DNA of 64,000 nt. It comes from Firmicutes bacterium HGW-Firmicutes-9. GTDB taxonomy: Bacteria; Bacillota; Clostridia; Christensenellales; CAG-138. The stretch spans positions 186,001-250,000 of the forward strand of contig PGZM01000008.1 of the NCBI GenBank assembly GCA_002841395.1, written 5' to 3'. The notes under the pieces are model-generated. The model worked only from the letters and a program-made list of their open reading frames with translations. It did no database searches and was not told the DNA's origin. This document shows, piece after piece, positions 1-8,291 of this stretch. Position numbers and translations under genes: made by a program. Each line of letters begins with the position of its first letter. Within the stretch, counting starts at the first letter, position 1.

Positions 1-95
1 CGATGACGTTTGTGTTCGCCTTCGGGGTGGACCTCGTGATGCGTCCGCGGCTGAGCAAGATCAATATGGTCGAGTCGCTCAAGGCAGTGGAGTAA
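1..95 (+). CDS. FtsX-like ABC transporter permease, C-terminal end (partial)
   Basis: Only the last 30 codons are present. They are read in the frame starting at base 3 and end in TAA at 93-95. The peptide has a hydrophobic stretch (FVFAFGVDLVM) followed by a basic tail ending INMVESLKAVE. That ending is typical of FtsX/MacB-type permeases, whose last transmembrane helix is followed by a short 'I.MVE.LK..E' tail. The start and most of the protein lie outside the window. A clear intrinsic terminator follows, so this is the last gene of its transcript. The assignment rests on a very short peptide and is moderate. Confidence 0.55.
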   Translation, partial: MTFVFAFGVDLVMRPRLSKINMVESLKAVE

Positions 96-108
96 CGCGT
101 TATTCAAA

Positions 109-137
109 AAAAGAGCCGCTTCTGCGGCTCTTTTTTA
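109..137 (+). terminator. Intrinsic terminator after the permease gene
   Basis: An 8-bp perfect stem (agagccgc / gcggctct) with a 4-nt loop is followed by a run of T. The A run on the left side means it could also stop transcription arriving from the minus-strand gene at 149-745. Confidence 0.9.
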
Positions 138-148
138 TGTTGCGCTCG

Positions 149-745
149 TTAGTCCCGATCCAGAATTCCTTTGTGATCCAGAATGCGGGGGATGTATTTC
201 TCAATGCGGGCGACGCGCGTCTTGGACTGCTTCGCGTCTGCAAAATATAGCAGATACGCCCGTTGGCGACCTGGCGTGAGCGAATAGTACGCGAGTTTGA
301 GTTTTGCGTCGGCGTCCAGCGCGGCCTGAAACTCTTCCGGCATTTCCGCCTTCATCGGCTCAAACTCGATTTCGAGGCCTGCTTCTTCAATCGCGATGGC
401 TTCCGCGATATAACGGCGCAGAGTTTCAGCCTTTGCGCGCACCTCGTCCGCGCGGGTGAATTTCACCATGCGCATCGCCTGTGAATGCTCGCCGGGCGCT
501 ACCAGAATCTTCGACTCGTCCTTGAGCAGCGCGCCTTTCATAAAGCCGATGGCGCAGGAGTCCTTAAATTCAAACAGAATGATGGAGTTCTGTCCATTGA
601 CGGTATAGCAGGGCTTGCCCCACTTAAAATCTTCAACCAGACCCGCAAAGAGCAAAAGCTCACGCAAGAGCGCGAGCGGCCCCGCCCAGGGTGAGTTGGG
701 TTGGAAGAATGCTTCGATCTTGCTGGATGTTGACGGCATTTCCAT
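149..745 (-). CDS. YdeI/OmpD-associated family protein with DUF1801-like N-terminus
   Basis: The 198-aa cytoplasmic protein has two parts. The N-terminal part (about residues 15-110) resembles the DUF1801/YdhG fold, with a WGKPCY.V motif and hydrophobic strands. The C-terminal part (about 130-195) has the features of YdeI-type proteins: an acidic PEEFQAAL segment, then 'YYSLTPGRQRAYLLYFADAK' and the basic 'KTRVARIEKYIP'. The start at 745 is supported by GGGAGGGT just upstream. Members of this family are widespread single-domain stress or bacteriocin-protection-like proteins with no firm biochemical role. It stands alone and is convergent with the permease. No function should be assumed beyond the family. 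Confidence 0.75.
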   Translation of the reverse strand: MEMPSTSSKIEAFFQPNSPWAGPLALLRELLLFAGLVEDFKWGKPCYTVNGQNSIILFEFKDSCAIGFMKGALLKDESKILVAPGEHSQAMRMVKFTRADEVRAKAETLRRYIAEAIAIEEAGLEIEFEPMKAEMPEEFQAALDADAKLKLAYYSLTPGRQRAYLLYFADAKQSKTRVARIEKYIPRILDHKGILDRD

Positions 746-886
746 ATGGTTACCCTCCCATAAAAGACTACAACGCTATCATAGCAGGATGCAGGATCGA
801 TTCCGTGATTTTTACACAATGTGGTGTTATAGCATGGATTTATCGAACAAACTCTTGTTTATCATAGTGATTTTTGAATGCGAAGT

Positions 887-1954
887 TTATCGAAGAAAAC
901 TCTTTTCCAGCATCGCGGTAAACTCTTTGATGCGCGATTCGTTGAGACTGTAGAGCAGCTTTACGCCCTGTTTTTCGATTGTGACCAGACCGCTTCCTAC
1001 CAGCTCACTCATGTGATGCGAGACCGTGCCGGGCGAAAGCTCCGTAATTGTGGCGAGCTCCTGCCCGTAGAGGGGACGCTCCCGCAGGGCGACGAGGATT
1101 TGCAGGCGCTTTTTATCGTCAAGCGCATGCAGCAGGTTTGCGACGGACTCCAGATCGGTCTTTCCCGTGCGCTCCGTGCGCGTGAACTCGTCGACAAGCA
1201 CGCCGTATAGAATGTCGGTGTGCTCCTCTTTGCCGAGATATTGCGCCGTGAGAATATTGGAGTGCAGATAGATCGTCGTGAACTGCATGACGATGGGCGT
1301 TACATCCGCCTGCGGGCAATCGAGTCGGATGCCCTCAATCGCGAGCTGGTCGAAGAACGCTGCTTCGTCCTGCAGCGCGTTCCAGTCCGCGAGCGCTTTT
1401 TCGGCATAGGGCGCGAGCAGATCCGCCTTTTCGCGGATCAACGCCTCCGCCTGATCCAGCAGGCGGTTGACGCGGGATTCATACTCGTCAAAGCGGATCA
1501 CGGCGTCGGCAAACAGCAGCTTGGAAGGATCGGCGATCGGCAATCCCTGCGTATACGCCAGTAGATCGGTGATTCCGACGGTGCCGAACGCAACATCGAT
1601 TGCTTCGTCCGAAACAGCGAGCGCAATGCGCAGGTTCAGATCGTGCACCTTCTCATCGCCAAGGTTAAATTGCATCTGTCGGACCAGATCGTATAAATTC
1701 GTCTCCAGCCCGTCAGGGAAGCCGAAAAGCGCTACAAGCTCCTGCTCCTCGCAGACGAGGTTTGCTTTCACGTGCTCATATACGTCCAGCATGGCGGAGA
1801 ACCGGCTGCGATCCGTGTTGTATTTTTTGCAATAGTAGTCGATCGCGGTGCGCATGTCGCCGGAGCGCTCGTTGTCTCCGCGATAGGCAAGGCGCGTCAG
1901 CGCGCCGGCCGCTTCCAGACGCGGATCCATCGGATGAAAATTCAGATGTTGCAT
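887..1954 (-). CDS. ArsR-type winged-helix transcriptional regulator with long N-terminal domain
   Basis: The protein is 355 aa, far longer than a classical ArsR protein (about 100 aa). The DNA-binding part is at the C-terminus, about residues 270-355: 'DDKKRLQILVALRERPLYG', then the recognition-helix region 'LSPGTVSHHMSELVGSGLV' and a wing ending in 'LLYSLNESRI'. The N-terminal 260 residues are mainly helical and have no domain I recognise; they could sense a ligand or mediate oligomerisation. The start at 1954 (MQHLNFHP) is chosen because AAAGGAGACAACC lies directly before it; a longer frame to 1999 lacks a site. The gene follows the MFS transporter on the same strand after 81 bp, so it probably regulates that transporter. 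No metal-binding ELCVC-type motif is visible. Confidence 0.82.
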   Translation of the reverse strand: MQHLNFHPMDPRLEAAGALTRLAYRGDNERSGDMRTAIDYYCKKYNTDRSRFSAMLDVYEHVKANLVCEEQELVALFGFPDGLETNLYDLVRQMQFNLGDEKVHDLNLRIALAVSDEAIDVAFGTVGITDLLAYTQGLPIADPSKLLFADAVIRFDEYESRVNRLLDQAEALIREKADLLAPYAEKALADWNALQDEAAFFDQLAIEGIRLDCPQADVTPIVMQFTTIYLHSNILTAQYLGKEEHTDILYGVLVDEFTRTERTGKTDLESVANLLHALDDKKRLQILVALRERPLYGQELATITELSPGTVSHHMSELVGSGLVTIEKQGVKLLYSLNESRIKEFTAMLEKSFLR

Positions 1955-2035
1955 GGTTGTCTCCTTTGTTCGGGGCGGATCGGCTGGCCTGTCATACAAG
2001 ACCAGTATAGCAGGGTGTTGCGATTCCGCAAGGCG

Positions 2036-3274
2036 TTACAGCGCGTCGAGGCTCTTGACCCGCGTCAGGACTAGATAGAGCCCGATGCTCAGTAAACCGG
2101 AGGCGAGGATTGCCACCGGAACGGGCAGCACAGCCGCGAGCGCCGAGCAGATGAAGCTGCCAATCGGCATAGAGCAGACGATGAGCGCGGTCGATATGCC
2201 GGAGAGCCGCGCCATGAAATCCGCAGGGATCAGGCGTAGGAACGCCGCGTTGTAGACCACGTTGATGATGCCCGCGCCAAAGCCCATCAGCACGCAAGAG
2301 AAAAGTACAACGCCGTATTGCAGCAGCTTCGGCGAAAGATATCCGCCCAGCGCAAAGATGCAGAGCGCGACGCCTTCGATGATGCCGAAGACGATCAGCT
2401 GCGTCTTTCCGGAGATCCTCTTGATCTTCGGGGCAACGAACGAGCCAAACCCGAGTGCAAGCACGAGCACGATATTGAGCAGCGACAGCGTCTCCGCGCC
2501 GCCTTTGAGATAGTCCGCGATGAAGGGCGCTGCGTATGCGTTGAGCGGGACGAACAGGAAGTTCATCAGCGCGCCGATGAGAAGCAGGATCACCAGCACG
2601 CGGGATGTTTTCATGAGAGACAAGCCTTCGAGGAAGCTCTTCGCGGTCGATTTGAGGCTGACCTTTTCCTCAGGCAGATCTTCTTTTACGCGAATGAAAC
2701 CGATGATGAGCGCAGAGAGAAAGAAGGTTGCGGCGTCGATCAACAACGCGCCCTGGCTGCCAAGGAGCGCCACCACGCCGCCCGCGAGCGCGAGGCCGAC
2801 GATCTCCGAGATTCGGCTTGCCGTCTGGTTGAGCGCGGAGCCAACCTTGAACAGCTCCGGCTTTAGGAGCAGCGGCACGATTGCGGAGCCCGCGGGCGAG
2901 CGGAATGCCTCCAGCGTGGAGATGAGCAGCATCATGCCGGTCAGAATGGCGGGGGTGAGGAATCCCAACACGTAAAGCCCTGCCATCGCCACCACCACGA
3001 GACCGCGCGCGATATCGAAGAGGATCATCACGCGCTTTTTGGAGAGCCGCTCGACCATAGCGCCCGTAAACGGCTGCAGCAGGATGGTCGGCAGATAGTT
3101 CAGGCCGAGAATGAGTGCCATCAGCGCGGCGCTCTGTGTGATTTGATACATCAGCCAGGCGATGGCGATGCCGTCGATCGAATCGCCGAAGCGGTTGATG
3201 ATGTTTGCCGCAATCAGTTTGAGGTATTCTTTTTCCGATCGAAGCGAGCTGTAGCTCGTGACTTCACTTTCCAT
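2036..3274 (-). CDS. MFS transporter, probable drug or macrolide-type exporter
   Basis: This 412-aa membrane protein has about twelve hydrophobic segments. The loop after the second helix reads 'GAMVERLSKKRVMI', a form of the MFS loop 2-3 motif. The layout (short charged N-terminus, 'NRFGDSIDGIAIAWLMYQ' first helix, central cytoplasmic loop 'KEDLPEEKVSLKSTAKS') fits the MFS_3/MefA-like group that exports antibiotics or other small molecules by proton antiport. The start at 3274 is preceded by AAGAAGAG. Its promoter lies in the divergent region 3275-3622, which holds inverted repeats. The downstream ArsR-type gene is likely its regulator. The substrate cannot be read from the sequence. Confidence 0.88.
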   Translation of the reverse strand: MESEVTSYSSLRSEKEYLKLIAANIINRFGDSIDGIAIAWLMYQITQSAALMALILGLNYLPTILLQPFTGAMVERLSKKRVMILFDIARGLVVVAMAGLYVLGFLTPAILTGMMLLISTLEAFRSPAGSAIVPLLLKPELFKVGSALNQTASRISEIVGLALAGGVVALLGSQGALLIDAATFFLSALIIGFIRVKEDLPEEKVSLKSTAKSFLEGLSLMKTSRVLVILLLIGALMNFLFVPLNAYAAPFIADYLKGGAETLSLLNIVLVLALGFGSFVAPKIKRISGKTQLIVFGIIEGVALCIFALGGYLSPKLLQYGVVLFSCVLMGFGAGIINVVYNAAFLRLIPADFMARLSGISTALIVCSMPIGSFICSALAAVLPVPVAILASGLLSIGLYLVLTRVKSLDAL

Positions 3275-3622
3275 TATAGATGCTCTTCTTTCGTCATAAT
3301 CAAATATGGTTGTTTCATGGTTGTATCACGCGTGTAGAACGAATCGTATCATCGATGTCGAACATAGAATACCATAATTTTGATCGAAGTCAATAGAAAA
3401 GTTTGATTATGATCGAATAATAACACAACCATTCGTTGATATGCATCGAAACGCGCTCAACTAATGTTTGATTTGGATCGGGAAGTGCAGACGCGTCAAA
3501 AATCGTTTACAAGAGTGTGTTGGAGTGTTCACACTTTTACTATTGTGGAGTGACAACGAAGGCCTTATGATGATGGCACAGGTCTGATTCCCGGAATGAT
3601 ATTTAAATATTTGGAGGCGCCT
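3275..3622. promoter_or_regulatory. Divergent intergenic region with MFS promoter and operator-like inverted repeats
   Basis: This region separates the MFS gene (minus) from the TIM-barrel gene (plus). On the minus strand a promoter is visible: TTGACT (3388-3393) and TATTCT (3366-3371), 16 bp apart. Two repeats flank it. TCATAATCAAA (3294-3304) is the exact inverse of TTTGATTATGA (3402-3412). ATGGTTGT occurs twice, near 3306 and 3318, and inverted once near 3424-3431. These are candidate operators, with one copy in the leader and one upstream of the -35. A weak hairpin, agtgtg/cacact followed by tttta (about 3513-3541), could be an attenuator for the plus-strand gene. Confidence 0.5.
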
Positions 3623-4297
3623 ATGATGCATACGCCGACGCCGATTGACGGAACGCTGCGAAAGTTTGCGCTGCGCATTCCGCCCGTGATTTCGCAATGC
3701 AGCGGAATCACGATTTTCGGCAAACTCTATCGATCCATCGTGTTCTCCACCGATCTGGCAATCATTCGAAATGTCAATGCAGACGCGATCATGGCGGTCT
3801 ATCCGTTTACGCCGCAGCCGGTGATCACGCAGGCGATCATCTCCGCTTCCGATGTGCCGGTGTTCGCTGGCGTCGGCGGCGGGCTTACGCAGGGCAAGCG
3901 CGTGATCCACATGGCATCCTATGCCGAGATGCAGGGCGCAATCGGAGTCGTGGTCAACGCGCCGACCAAAAACGAGGTCATCACCGAGCTGCGGGAGACG
4001 ATCGATATTCCCATCATCGTGACCATCGCGCGGGAGGATGCGGATGTCTACGCGCGCGTGGAGGCGGGGATGTCGATTGCGAACGTTTCCGCCGCGGGAG
4101 AGACCGCAAACGTTGTCCGCAAGATCCGCGCAGAGTTTCCGGAGCTGCCGATTATCGCAACCGGCGGACCCACGGAGGAGACCATACTCGAGACCATCGA
4201 GGCGGGCGCAAACGCGATCACATGGACCGCACCTTCCAGCAGCGAAATCTTCAAGAAGATCATGGCGGCATACCGCGCCGGAGAGGCACACCCGTAA
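3623..4297 (+). CDS. Conserved TIM-barrel protein of unknown activity
   Basis: The 224-aa protein shows alternating strands and helices of a (beta/alpha)8 barrel. Phosphate-binding-like glycine motifs occur late in the chain ('IIATGGPTEETILETIEAGANAI') and in the middle ('VFAGVGGGLTQGKR'). This resembles a family common in Clostridia that databases usually label 'hydrolase' without evidence; the late GG motif suggests binding of a phosphorylated ligand, as in HisA/NanE-like barrels. GGAGG at 3613-3617 supports ATG 3623 (ATG 3626 is equally placed) over an upstream start at 3596. It is a single gene closed by a terminator. I recognise the fold but not the reaction. Confidence 0.7.
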   Translation: MMHTPTPIDGTLRKFALRIPPVISQCSGITIFGKLYRSIVFSTDLAIIRNVNADAIMAVYPFTPQPVITQAIISASDVPVFAGVGGGLTQGKRVIHMASYAEMQGAIGVVVNAPTKNEVITELRETIDIPIIVTIAREDADVYARVEAGMSIANVSAAGETANVVRKIRAEFPELPIIATGGPTEETILETIEAGANAITWTAPSSSEIFKKIMAAYRAGEAHP

Positions 4298-4313
4298 CAG
4301 AATCCAAAAACAA

Positions 4314-4352
4314 AAAGACACGCAGGATGCTTCCCGCGTGTCTGTTTTGTTT
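4314..4352. terminator. Bidirectional terminator between convergent genes
   Basis: The stem agacacgc / gcgtgtct is followed by gttttgtttt on the plus strand and preceded by an A-rich run. It can therefore serve both the TIM-barrel gene and the convergent metallophosphoesterase gene that ends at 4356. Confidence 0.8.
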
Positions 4353-4355
4353 TGG

Positions 4356-5426
4356 TTAGAATGCGTTTTCCAGGTCGAATTCGTTGGACTTAAAGTACTC
4401 GTCTCGAAAATATCGCTCGGTATACGGTGAATAGGTAAACACATGAATGTTTCTCGTCGCTGTATCAAACGTCAGCACGCGAATCTGCCCGCTGTTGGTT
4501 TGATCATACCCCTGATAGTTATAAAGCATGGCGTTGACGGTTCGATCCATGACGCCGTCATTGTTGTCGTCAAACTCTTCCGCACGGAATCCGTTGCCGC
4601 GCAAGTGACCGGAGAGGACGAGGCGAACGTTAGGGTTGTTCTTCACGATCGTGTCGTGGACGAACACGCCCTGACGGGACAGGCCGCCGTCGACTCTCGT
4701 ATAGGAGTGAAATAGCAGGATCGCAACATGGTCGGGATGCGCCTTGAGGGTTTTGTTGATCCAATAGGAAGAAAGAACTTCGGAGTTCCACCCAGCGCCG
4801 ATCAGCAGAAAGTCCACGCCACCCGCCTGAAACTCGGCATATACGGCACGACCGCGGTTAAAGATATGATCCTTTGGCAGCTCCTTGACAAAGGACTGAT
4901 CCAAATATCCCCTGTAGTTCTCCCACTTGACGCCAATGTCGTGATTGCCCGCGATTGGCAGATAGGGGATTTTTCCGTAGAACTGATCCAGAAGGATATG
5001 GAAACTGTCCCACTGCTTCTTTTGGAACCCGTTGTCCACCATGTCGCCGGTCTGCACGATATAACGGATATCGAGCGGCTCTTCGTTTGCCATGATCCAT
5101 TCGCCCATCGTCTGAAACACGTCGTTTTGCTGATGGTATGCGATGGTCTGCGTGTCTGCCAGCCAGACGATGGAGAACTCCTCCGGCGTGGGGATCGGCG
5201 TTGGCGGCGGTGAGGGCGGCGGCGACGGGGCGATATTCGGCGGATTCGTAGCAGATCCATCCGCTATCGAGATCGTAAACGGCGCCGGAGTAAACGTTGC
5301 GAGGGGCGTTTCTGCTGGCACGCTTTGACAACCCAAACTTGACAGCAAGATGAGGAGTAAAAGAAGAATTGCGATACTTTCTATGCGGAAACGATACTCG
5401 CGTCTTTTGTTACTGCGTAATTCCAT
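4356..5426 (-). CDS. Lipoprotein metallophosphoesterase (calcineurin-like)
   Basis: This 356-aa exported protein has a basic N-terminus, a hydrophobic segment and a lipobox (LSSLGC, Cys about residue 33), so it should be anchored outside the membrane. A Pro/Thr-rich linker (about 60-82, PSPPPSPPPTPIPTP) leads to the catalytic domain. The metal-binding signature is present in order: 'WLADTQ', 'TGDMVDNG', 'AGNHDIG', 'LLFHSY' and 'VLSGHLRGNG'. These supply the Asp, His and Asn ligands of the dinuclear site, although the first motif is DxQ rather than the more common DxH. The substrate is unknown; extracellular nucleotide or phosphoester hydrolysis is likely. It is a single gene, terminated at its 3' side. 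Confidence 0.85.
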   Translation of the reverse strand: MELRSNKRREYRFRIESIAILLLLLILLSSLGCQSVPAETPLATFTPAPFTISIADGSATNPPNIAPSPPPSPPPTPIPTPEEFSIVWLADTQTIAYHQQNDVFQTMGEWIMANEEPLDIRYIVQTGDMVDNGFQKKQWDSFHILLDQFYGKIPYLPIAGNHDIGVKWENYRGYLDQSFVKELPKDHIFNRGRAVYAEFQAGGVDFLLIGAGWNSEVLSSYWINKTLKAHPDHVAILLFHSYTRVDGGLSRQGVFVHDTIVKNNPNVRLVLSGHLRGNGFRAEEFDDNNDGVMDRTVNAMLYNYQGYDQTNSGQIRVLTFDTATRNIHVFTYSPYTERYFRDEYFKSNEFDLENAF

Positions 5427-5628
5427 GATGCCCCGCTATTTTCCGGTGAAAAAAATATTACTACGTAATCAACACGTGGTTACGTTAACAACGTCAGTAA
5501 ATATAGCGCGAGAAGCGCTACACAACTCAATTGGATTGTAGTCTATGTGAATCGTGAATACAACGGATACATTGTGAACAAGAAGTGAGAACAAAATTCA
5601 ATGGTATATACAACTTTATAGCGCACAA

Positions 5629-5660
5629 ATAAAAAGAGCCCAGTACTTTGGGCTCTTTTC
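5629..5660 (-). terminator. Intrinsic terminator after the nitroreductase gene
   Basis: The stem aaagagccca / tgggctcttt has a short loop. Read on the minus strand it ends in a T-rich run. The surrounding 5427-5716 stretch holds no gene; it is AT-rich and presumably carries the promoter of the metallophosphoesterase gene. Confidence 0.85.
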
Positions 5661-5716
5661 AAACTTCGCTTGTCAGATTCTTTGAAATAACGCAGAAAAA
5701 CCTTTTGAACTAAGGA

Positions 5717-6244
5717 TTATTTTTTGAATCCGTTGAACCACGCCCGCTCGGAGAACGGTTCTTTTTTCGGACTGCGCGTGGCATCCGCGGCCTTGCCGAT
5801 CGGCAGATAGCAGATGAGTTCGTATTCTTCCGGCACGCCGAGCACATCCGCCATCTTGCGGCCGATGTTGTCCTCGTCCGTGACTTGCCCTTCGACCCAG
5901 CAGCTTTCGTAGCCGAGCGAAACCGCGGCGAGCAAAATGTTTTCGATCGCGGCGGAGTAGTCCTGCACGAAATAGGTGCGGTCGCGGTAGGCGATGATGC
6001 GCCGCGTGAGCACGAGAATCATCGCGGGTGCGGTTTGGCCGATCTTGGATTCAGTCAGCGCGTTGAGCTGGCGCAGGATGTCGGGATCGTTCACGGCGAT
6101 CAGGCTCGTGGTCTGTTTGTTGCAGCCGGATGGTGCGGCAAGACCTGCCTCCAGCAACAACTGAAGGTGTTCGCGGGGAACGGGCGTGGGGTCATATTTG
6201 CCGCGGTAGCTGGTGCGCGAGAGGATGGCGTCGAGGGTTTGCAT
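5717..6244 (-). CDS. Nitroreductase family FMN-dependent oxidoreductase
   Basis: The 175-aa protein matches the short nitroreductase group. The N-terminus 'DAILSRTSYRGKYDPTPVP' carries the Arg/Ser residues that contact FMN phosphate. 'AGLAAPSGCNKQTT' is the second flavin-binding segment. 'QDYSAAIENILLAAVSLGYESCW' is the dimer helix, followed by the conserved 'LPIGKA' near the end. Such enzymes reduce nitro compounds or quinones with NAD(P)H. The start at 6244 has AAAGGAG upstream. It lies 39 bp downstream of the zinc-ribbon membrane protein gene and probably shares its transcript. The physiological substrate is unknown. Confidence 0.9.
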   Translation of the reverse strand: MQTLDAILSRTSYRGKYDPTPVPREHLQLLLEAGLAAPSGCNKQTTSLIAVNDPDILRQLNALTESKIGQTAPAMILVLTRRIIAYRDRTYFVQDYSAAIENILLAAVSLGYESCWVEGQVTDEDNIGRKMADVLGVPEEYELICYLPIGKAADATRSPKKEPFSERAWFNGFKK

Positions 6245-6283
6245 GCTGGTCTCCTTTGTGTAATCGGGTGCGCACGCTGGCGG

Positions 6284-6739
6284 TTATCTTGCGCGGCGCA
6301 GCACGCGCGCGACCCAGATAGTAGAAACGATCATCAGCGTCAGCGCGAGAAGAAGGAGCGCGAGGCCGATTTGTAAGTCTGAGTGGAAGAGCGTCGGGAT
6401 GATGCCGCGCTGCACGAGGGCGATCGACTGGATGATGCCGACGATTGCTGCGATGAACAGGCAGCAGGTCCAGATGATGCCCATGATCTGCATTTCGTAT
6501 CCGCTGGCTTTCGGCGGCGGATCGAACGGGGTTTTTACGGGAGGAATCAGGTGGCGCTTGCCGGGCGTCTCCGGGTTGCAATAGGGGCAGACGACATAAC
6601 TGTCCGTGTGCTGAAAATGCGGCACGTCGCCGCAATCCGCCGGACGGTAAAACCCGGTATCGTTACAGTACAGGCATTTCACCGCTGTGGTTGGCTCGGG
6701 TTCCTGCGGGCGGGTGAGGATGTCTACCTTCGTCTTCAT
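6284..6739 (-). CDS. Small membrane protein with N-terminal zinc-ribbon-like cysteines
   Basis: The 151-aa protein has paired cysteines near its N-terminus (C22-x2-C25, C36, C51-x2-C54) that could bind one zinc in a ribbon. A proline-rich linker and two hydrophobic segments follow (about 76-98 and 112-138), with a basic end 'RVLRRAR'. I do not recognise the family. The start at 6739 is chosen because AAAGGAG lies upstream; a GTG at 6748 overlaps that site and is unlikely. It precedes the nitroreductase gene on the same strand. Confidence 0.7.
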   Translation of the reverse strand: MKTKVDILTRPQEPEPTTAVKCLYCNDTGFYRPADCGDVPHFQHTDSYVVCPYCNPETPGKRHLIPPVKTPFDPPPKASGYEMQIMGIIWTCCLFIAAIVGIIQSIALVQRGIIPTLFHSDLQIGLALLLLALTLMIVSTIWVARVLRRAR

Positions 6740-7028
6740 GGTCTCCACTCCTTTCGGTTGGTCCAGAGGGGGGAATAGAGGAAGAGAATGAAAGTTACTG
6801 GGTTGTTATTCAGTTTTCGTCAGGTTGTGTGTGGAGAGCGGCATGCTTTCTTTACTATCTATATTATAGCATGGAATCACGAGAATGTAACAAAGGGTTT
6901 GTGACGCTGAAGTGAATGTGTGGAACAGAATTTTTATTTAAGTCGTCTTTGAAAAGCAAAGGATATACGTGTAATTATGCGAATAAACGAAGACAATATT
7001 AATGATTTTTGATGATTTGATGAAAAAA
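6740..7028. other. AT-rich intergenic stretch left of the HEPN gene
   Basis: This stretch is strongly AT-rich in its right half (from about 6900), matching the HEPN gene more than the gene to its left. It should hold the promoter of the zinc-ribbon gene on its left side. I see no terminator hairpin, tRNA end or flanking direct repeat that would mark an insertion site. Confidence 0.4.
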
Positions 7029-8291
7029 TCAGACTTCATTCTCTGATTGAGCTATATCCTTGTGTCCAAAGTTCCAGAACATTTTTTTAATCACTCTTTT
7101 GATTGTTTGATCTTCAATCTTTATTAATCGTAATATCATAATGTATATAAGACAAACTGCATATGTGTAAGGCGTAACTGATAAAAAAACCCTACGTTCA
7201 AAGTCGCCGTGGGCCAAATCGTTACGCTGATCAACAAAAGCTTTTGCGATATCCTCAATATCACTATCTTTTAGTTCAATATTTGAAAATACATCAACAA
7301 TAATGTTGCGGTACTCATTGAGAGCAAACTTGAACTTAGATTTTAAAGTAGTCTTTGGAGTAGAACCTGCTAAGTTTTTATGGTACTTTTTAAACAAACT
7401 TTCAAATACGGCACAAGTTTGAATATACTTCGAGTAGTCAAGAATTCGGGCATCATTGTCGGTTTCGGGGATAAAACTTAAATAACTACCAAATTGTTTT
7501 AAGAAGAAATACAAGTCAACGATATGTTCATTTATATCGGAATGATAAATTGTGTATAGCTGATGGACACTCGTGCAAGGGTTTTTAGTAGCAACTATGA
7601 AATTTCCAATTGGGTCTAGTCTGCCGTCGTCCATACGCTTTGATAGGACTATTTCATCAAAACTAATATTTTTCCTGAAATTGAAGAGTGCGAAGAACTG
7701 ATAAATATTTCTGTATAATGCAATCAACCTATCAAGATCCCATTCCAAATCAGTTGTTATACTTAGATAAGAATGTAAATCTCCAAGTTTACTATTATAC
7801 GGCGTTGGTTCGGAAGGACTCACGATACCTAATGTCATATCCAAGTGCGGAGCTAGTTTAATATGGTAATCAACTTCATCATATGACTTGAGAATTCGAA
7901 TACTGGTACCTTTTTCATAATCATTGGAACTGCTTTTATGGTCATACTTAATAATAGGATTATAATATTTGTCAACAATACTACCATAGAGGGATAACGC
8001 AGAGAAAGAACTTATTTCAACGTCCGAATTATTATTTCTACCTATTACATATCCTGAGATGTATGTTTCGAGAGAGCTTGACATAAAGCCACTGTAGAAT
8101 GACAAACCGAAAAAGCAGATTTCGCGATGGTCTGTTGTTTCTCCTTTGAGGTTTTTCAAATTATACTGTTTAAAAAACATATCTCTTGGCAACTCACCTT
8201 TGTATAAAACAAGAGTCAACAAGAAATCATTGAGAAAAAAAGTAAATTTTGCTGATTCTATTTCAGTATAGCCAGATATTACTTTTCCCAT
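7029..8291 (-). CDS. HEPN-domain protein resembling ApeA-type abortive-infection RNase
   Basis: This 420-aa protein is encoded by DNA much richer in A+T than all its neighbours, with many Asn, Lys, Ile and Tyr codons. The C-terminal domain carries the HEPN RNase signature R-x4-H: 'QRNDLAHGD' with R356 and H361, within helices and followed by a hydrophobic helix. The N-terminal 230 residues are rich in beta strands and aromatic residues and resemble the ApeA N-terminal domain. Proteins of this layout (ApeA, HEPN_Apea) are single-gene phage-defence factors that are thought to cleave RNA on infection. The start at 8291 has AGAGGTAG upstream; a longer frame to 8345 has no site. It stands alone between housekeeping genes, which points to horizontal transfer. 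The HEPN call is fairly secure; the ApeA assignment needs a profile search. Confidence 0.72.
   Translation of the reverse strand: MGKVISGYTEIESAKFTFFLNDFLLTLVLYKGELPRDMFFKQYNLKNLKGETTDHREICFFGLSFYSGFMSSSLETYISGYVIGRNNNSDVEISSFSALSLYGSIVDKYYNPIIKYDHKSSSNDYEKGTSIRILKSYDEVDYHIKLAPHLDMTLGIVSPSEPTPYNSKLGDLHSYLSITTDLEWDLDRLIALYRNIYQFFALFNFRKNISFDEIVLSKRMDDGRLDPIGNFIVATKNPCTSVHQLYTIYHSDINEHIVDLYFFLKQFGSYLSFIPETDNDARILDYSKYIQTCAVFESLFKKYHKNLAGSTPKTTLKSKFKFALNEYRNIIVDVFSNIELKDSDIEDIAKAFVDQRNDLAHGDFERRVFLSVTPYTYAVCLIYIMILRLIKIEDQTIKRVIKKMFWNFGHKDIAQSENEV

Noticed and set aside
3461..4468. 335-codon minus-strand frame over the TIM-barrel gene
   Set aside because: It crosses a terminator and is the shadow of a well-supported plus-strand gene.
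6740..7028. Insertion-site repeats or tRNA next to the AT-rich HEPN gene
   Set aside because: I compared both flanks and saw no direct repeat, tRNA end or integrase remnant.
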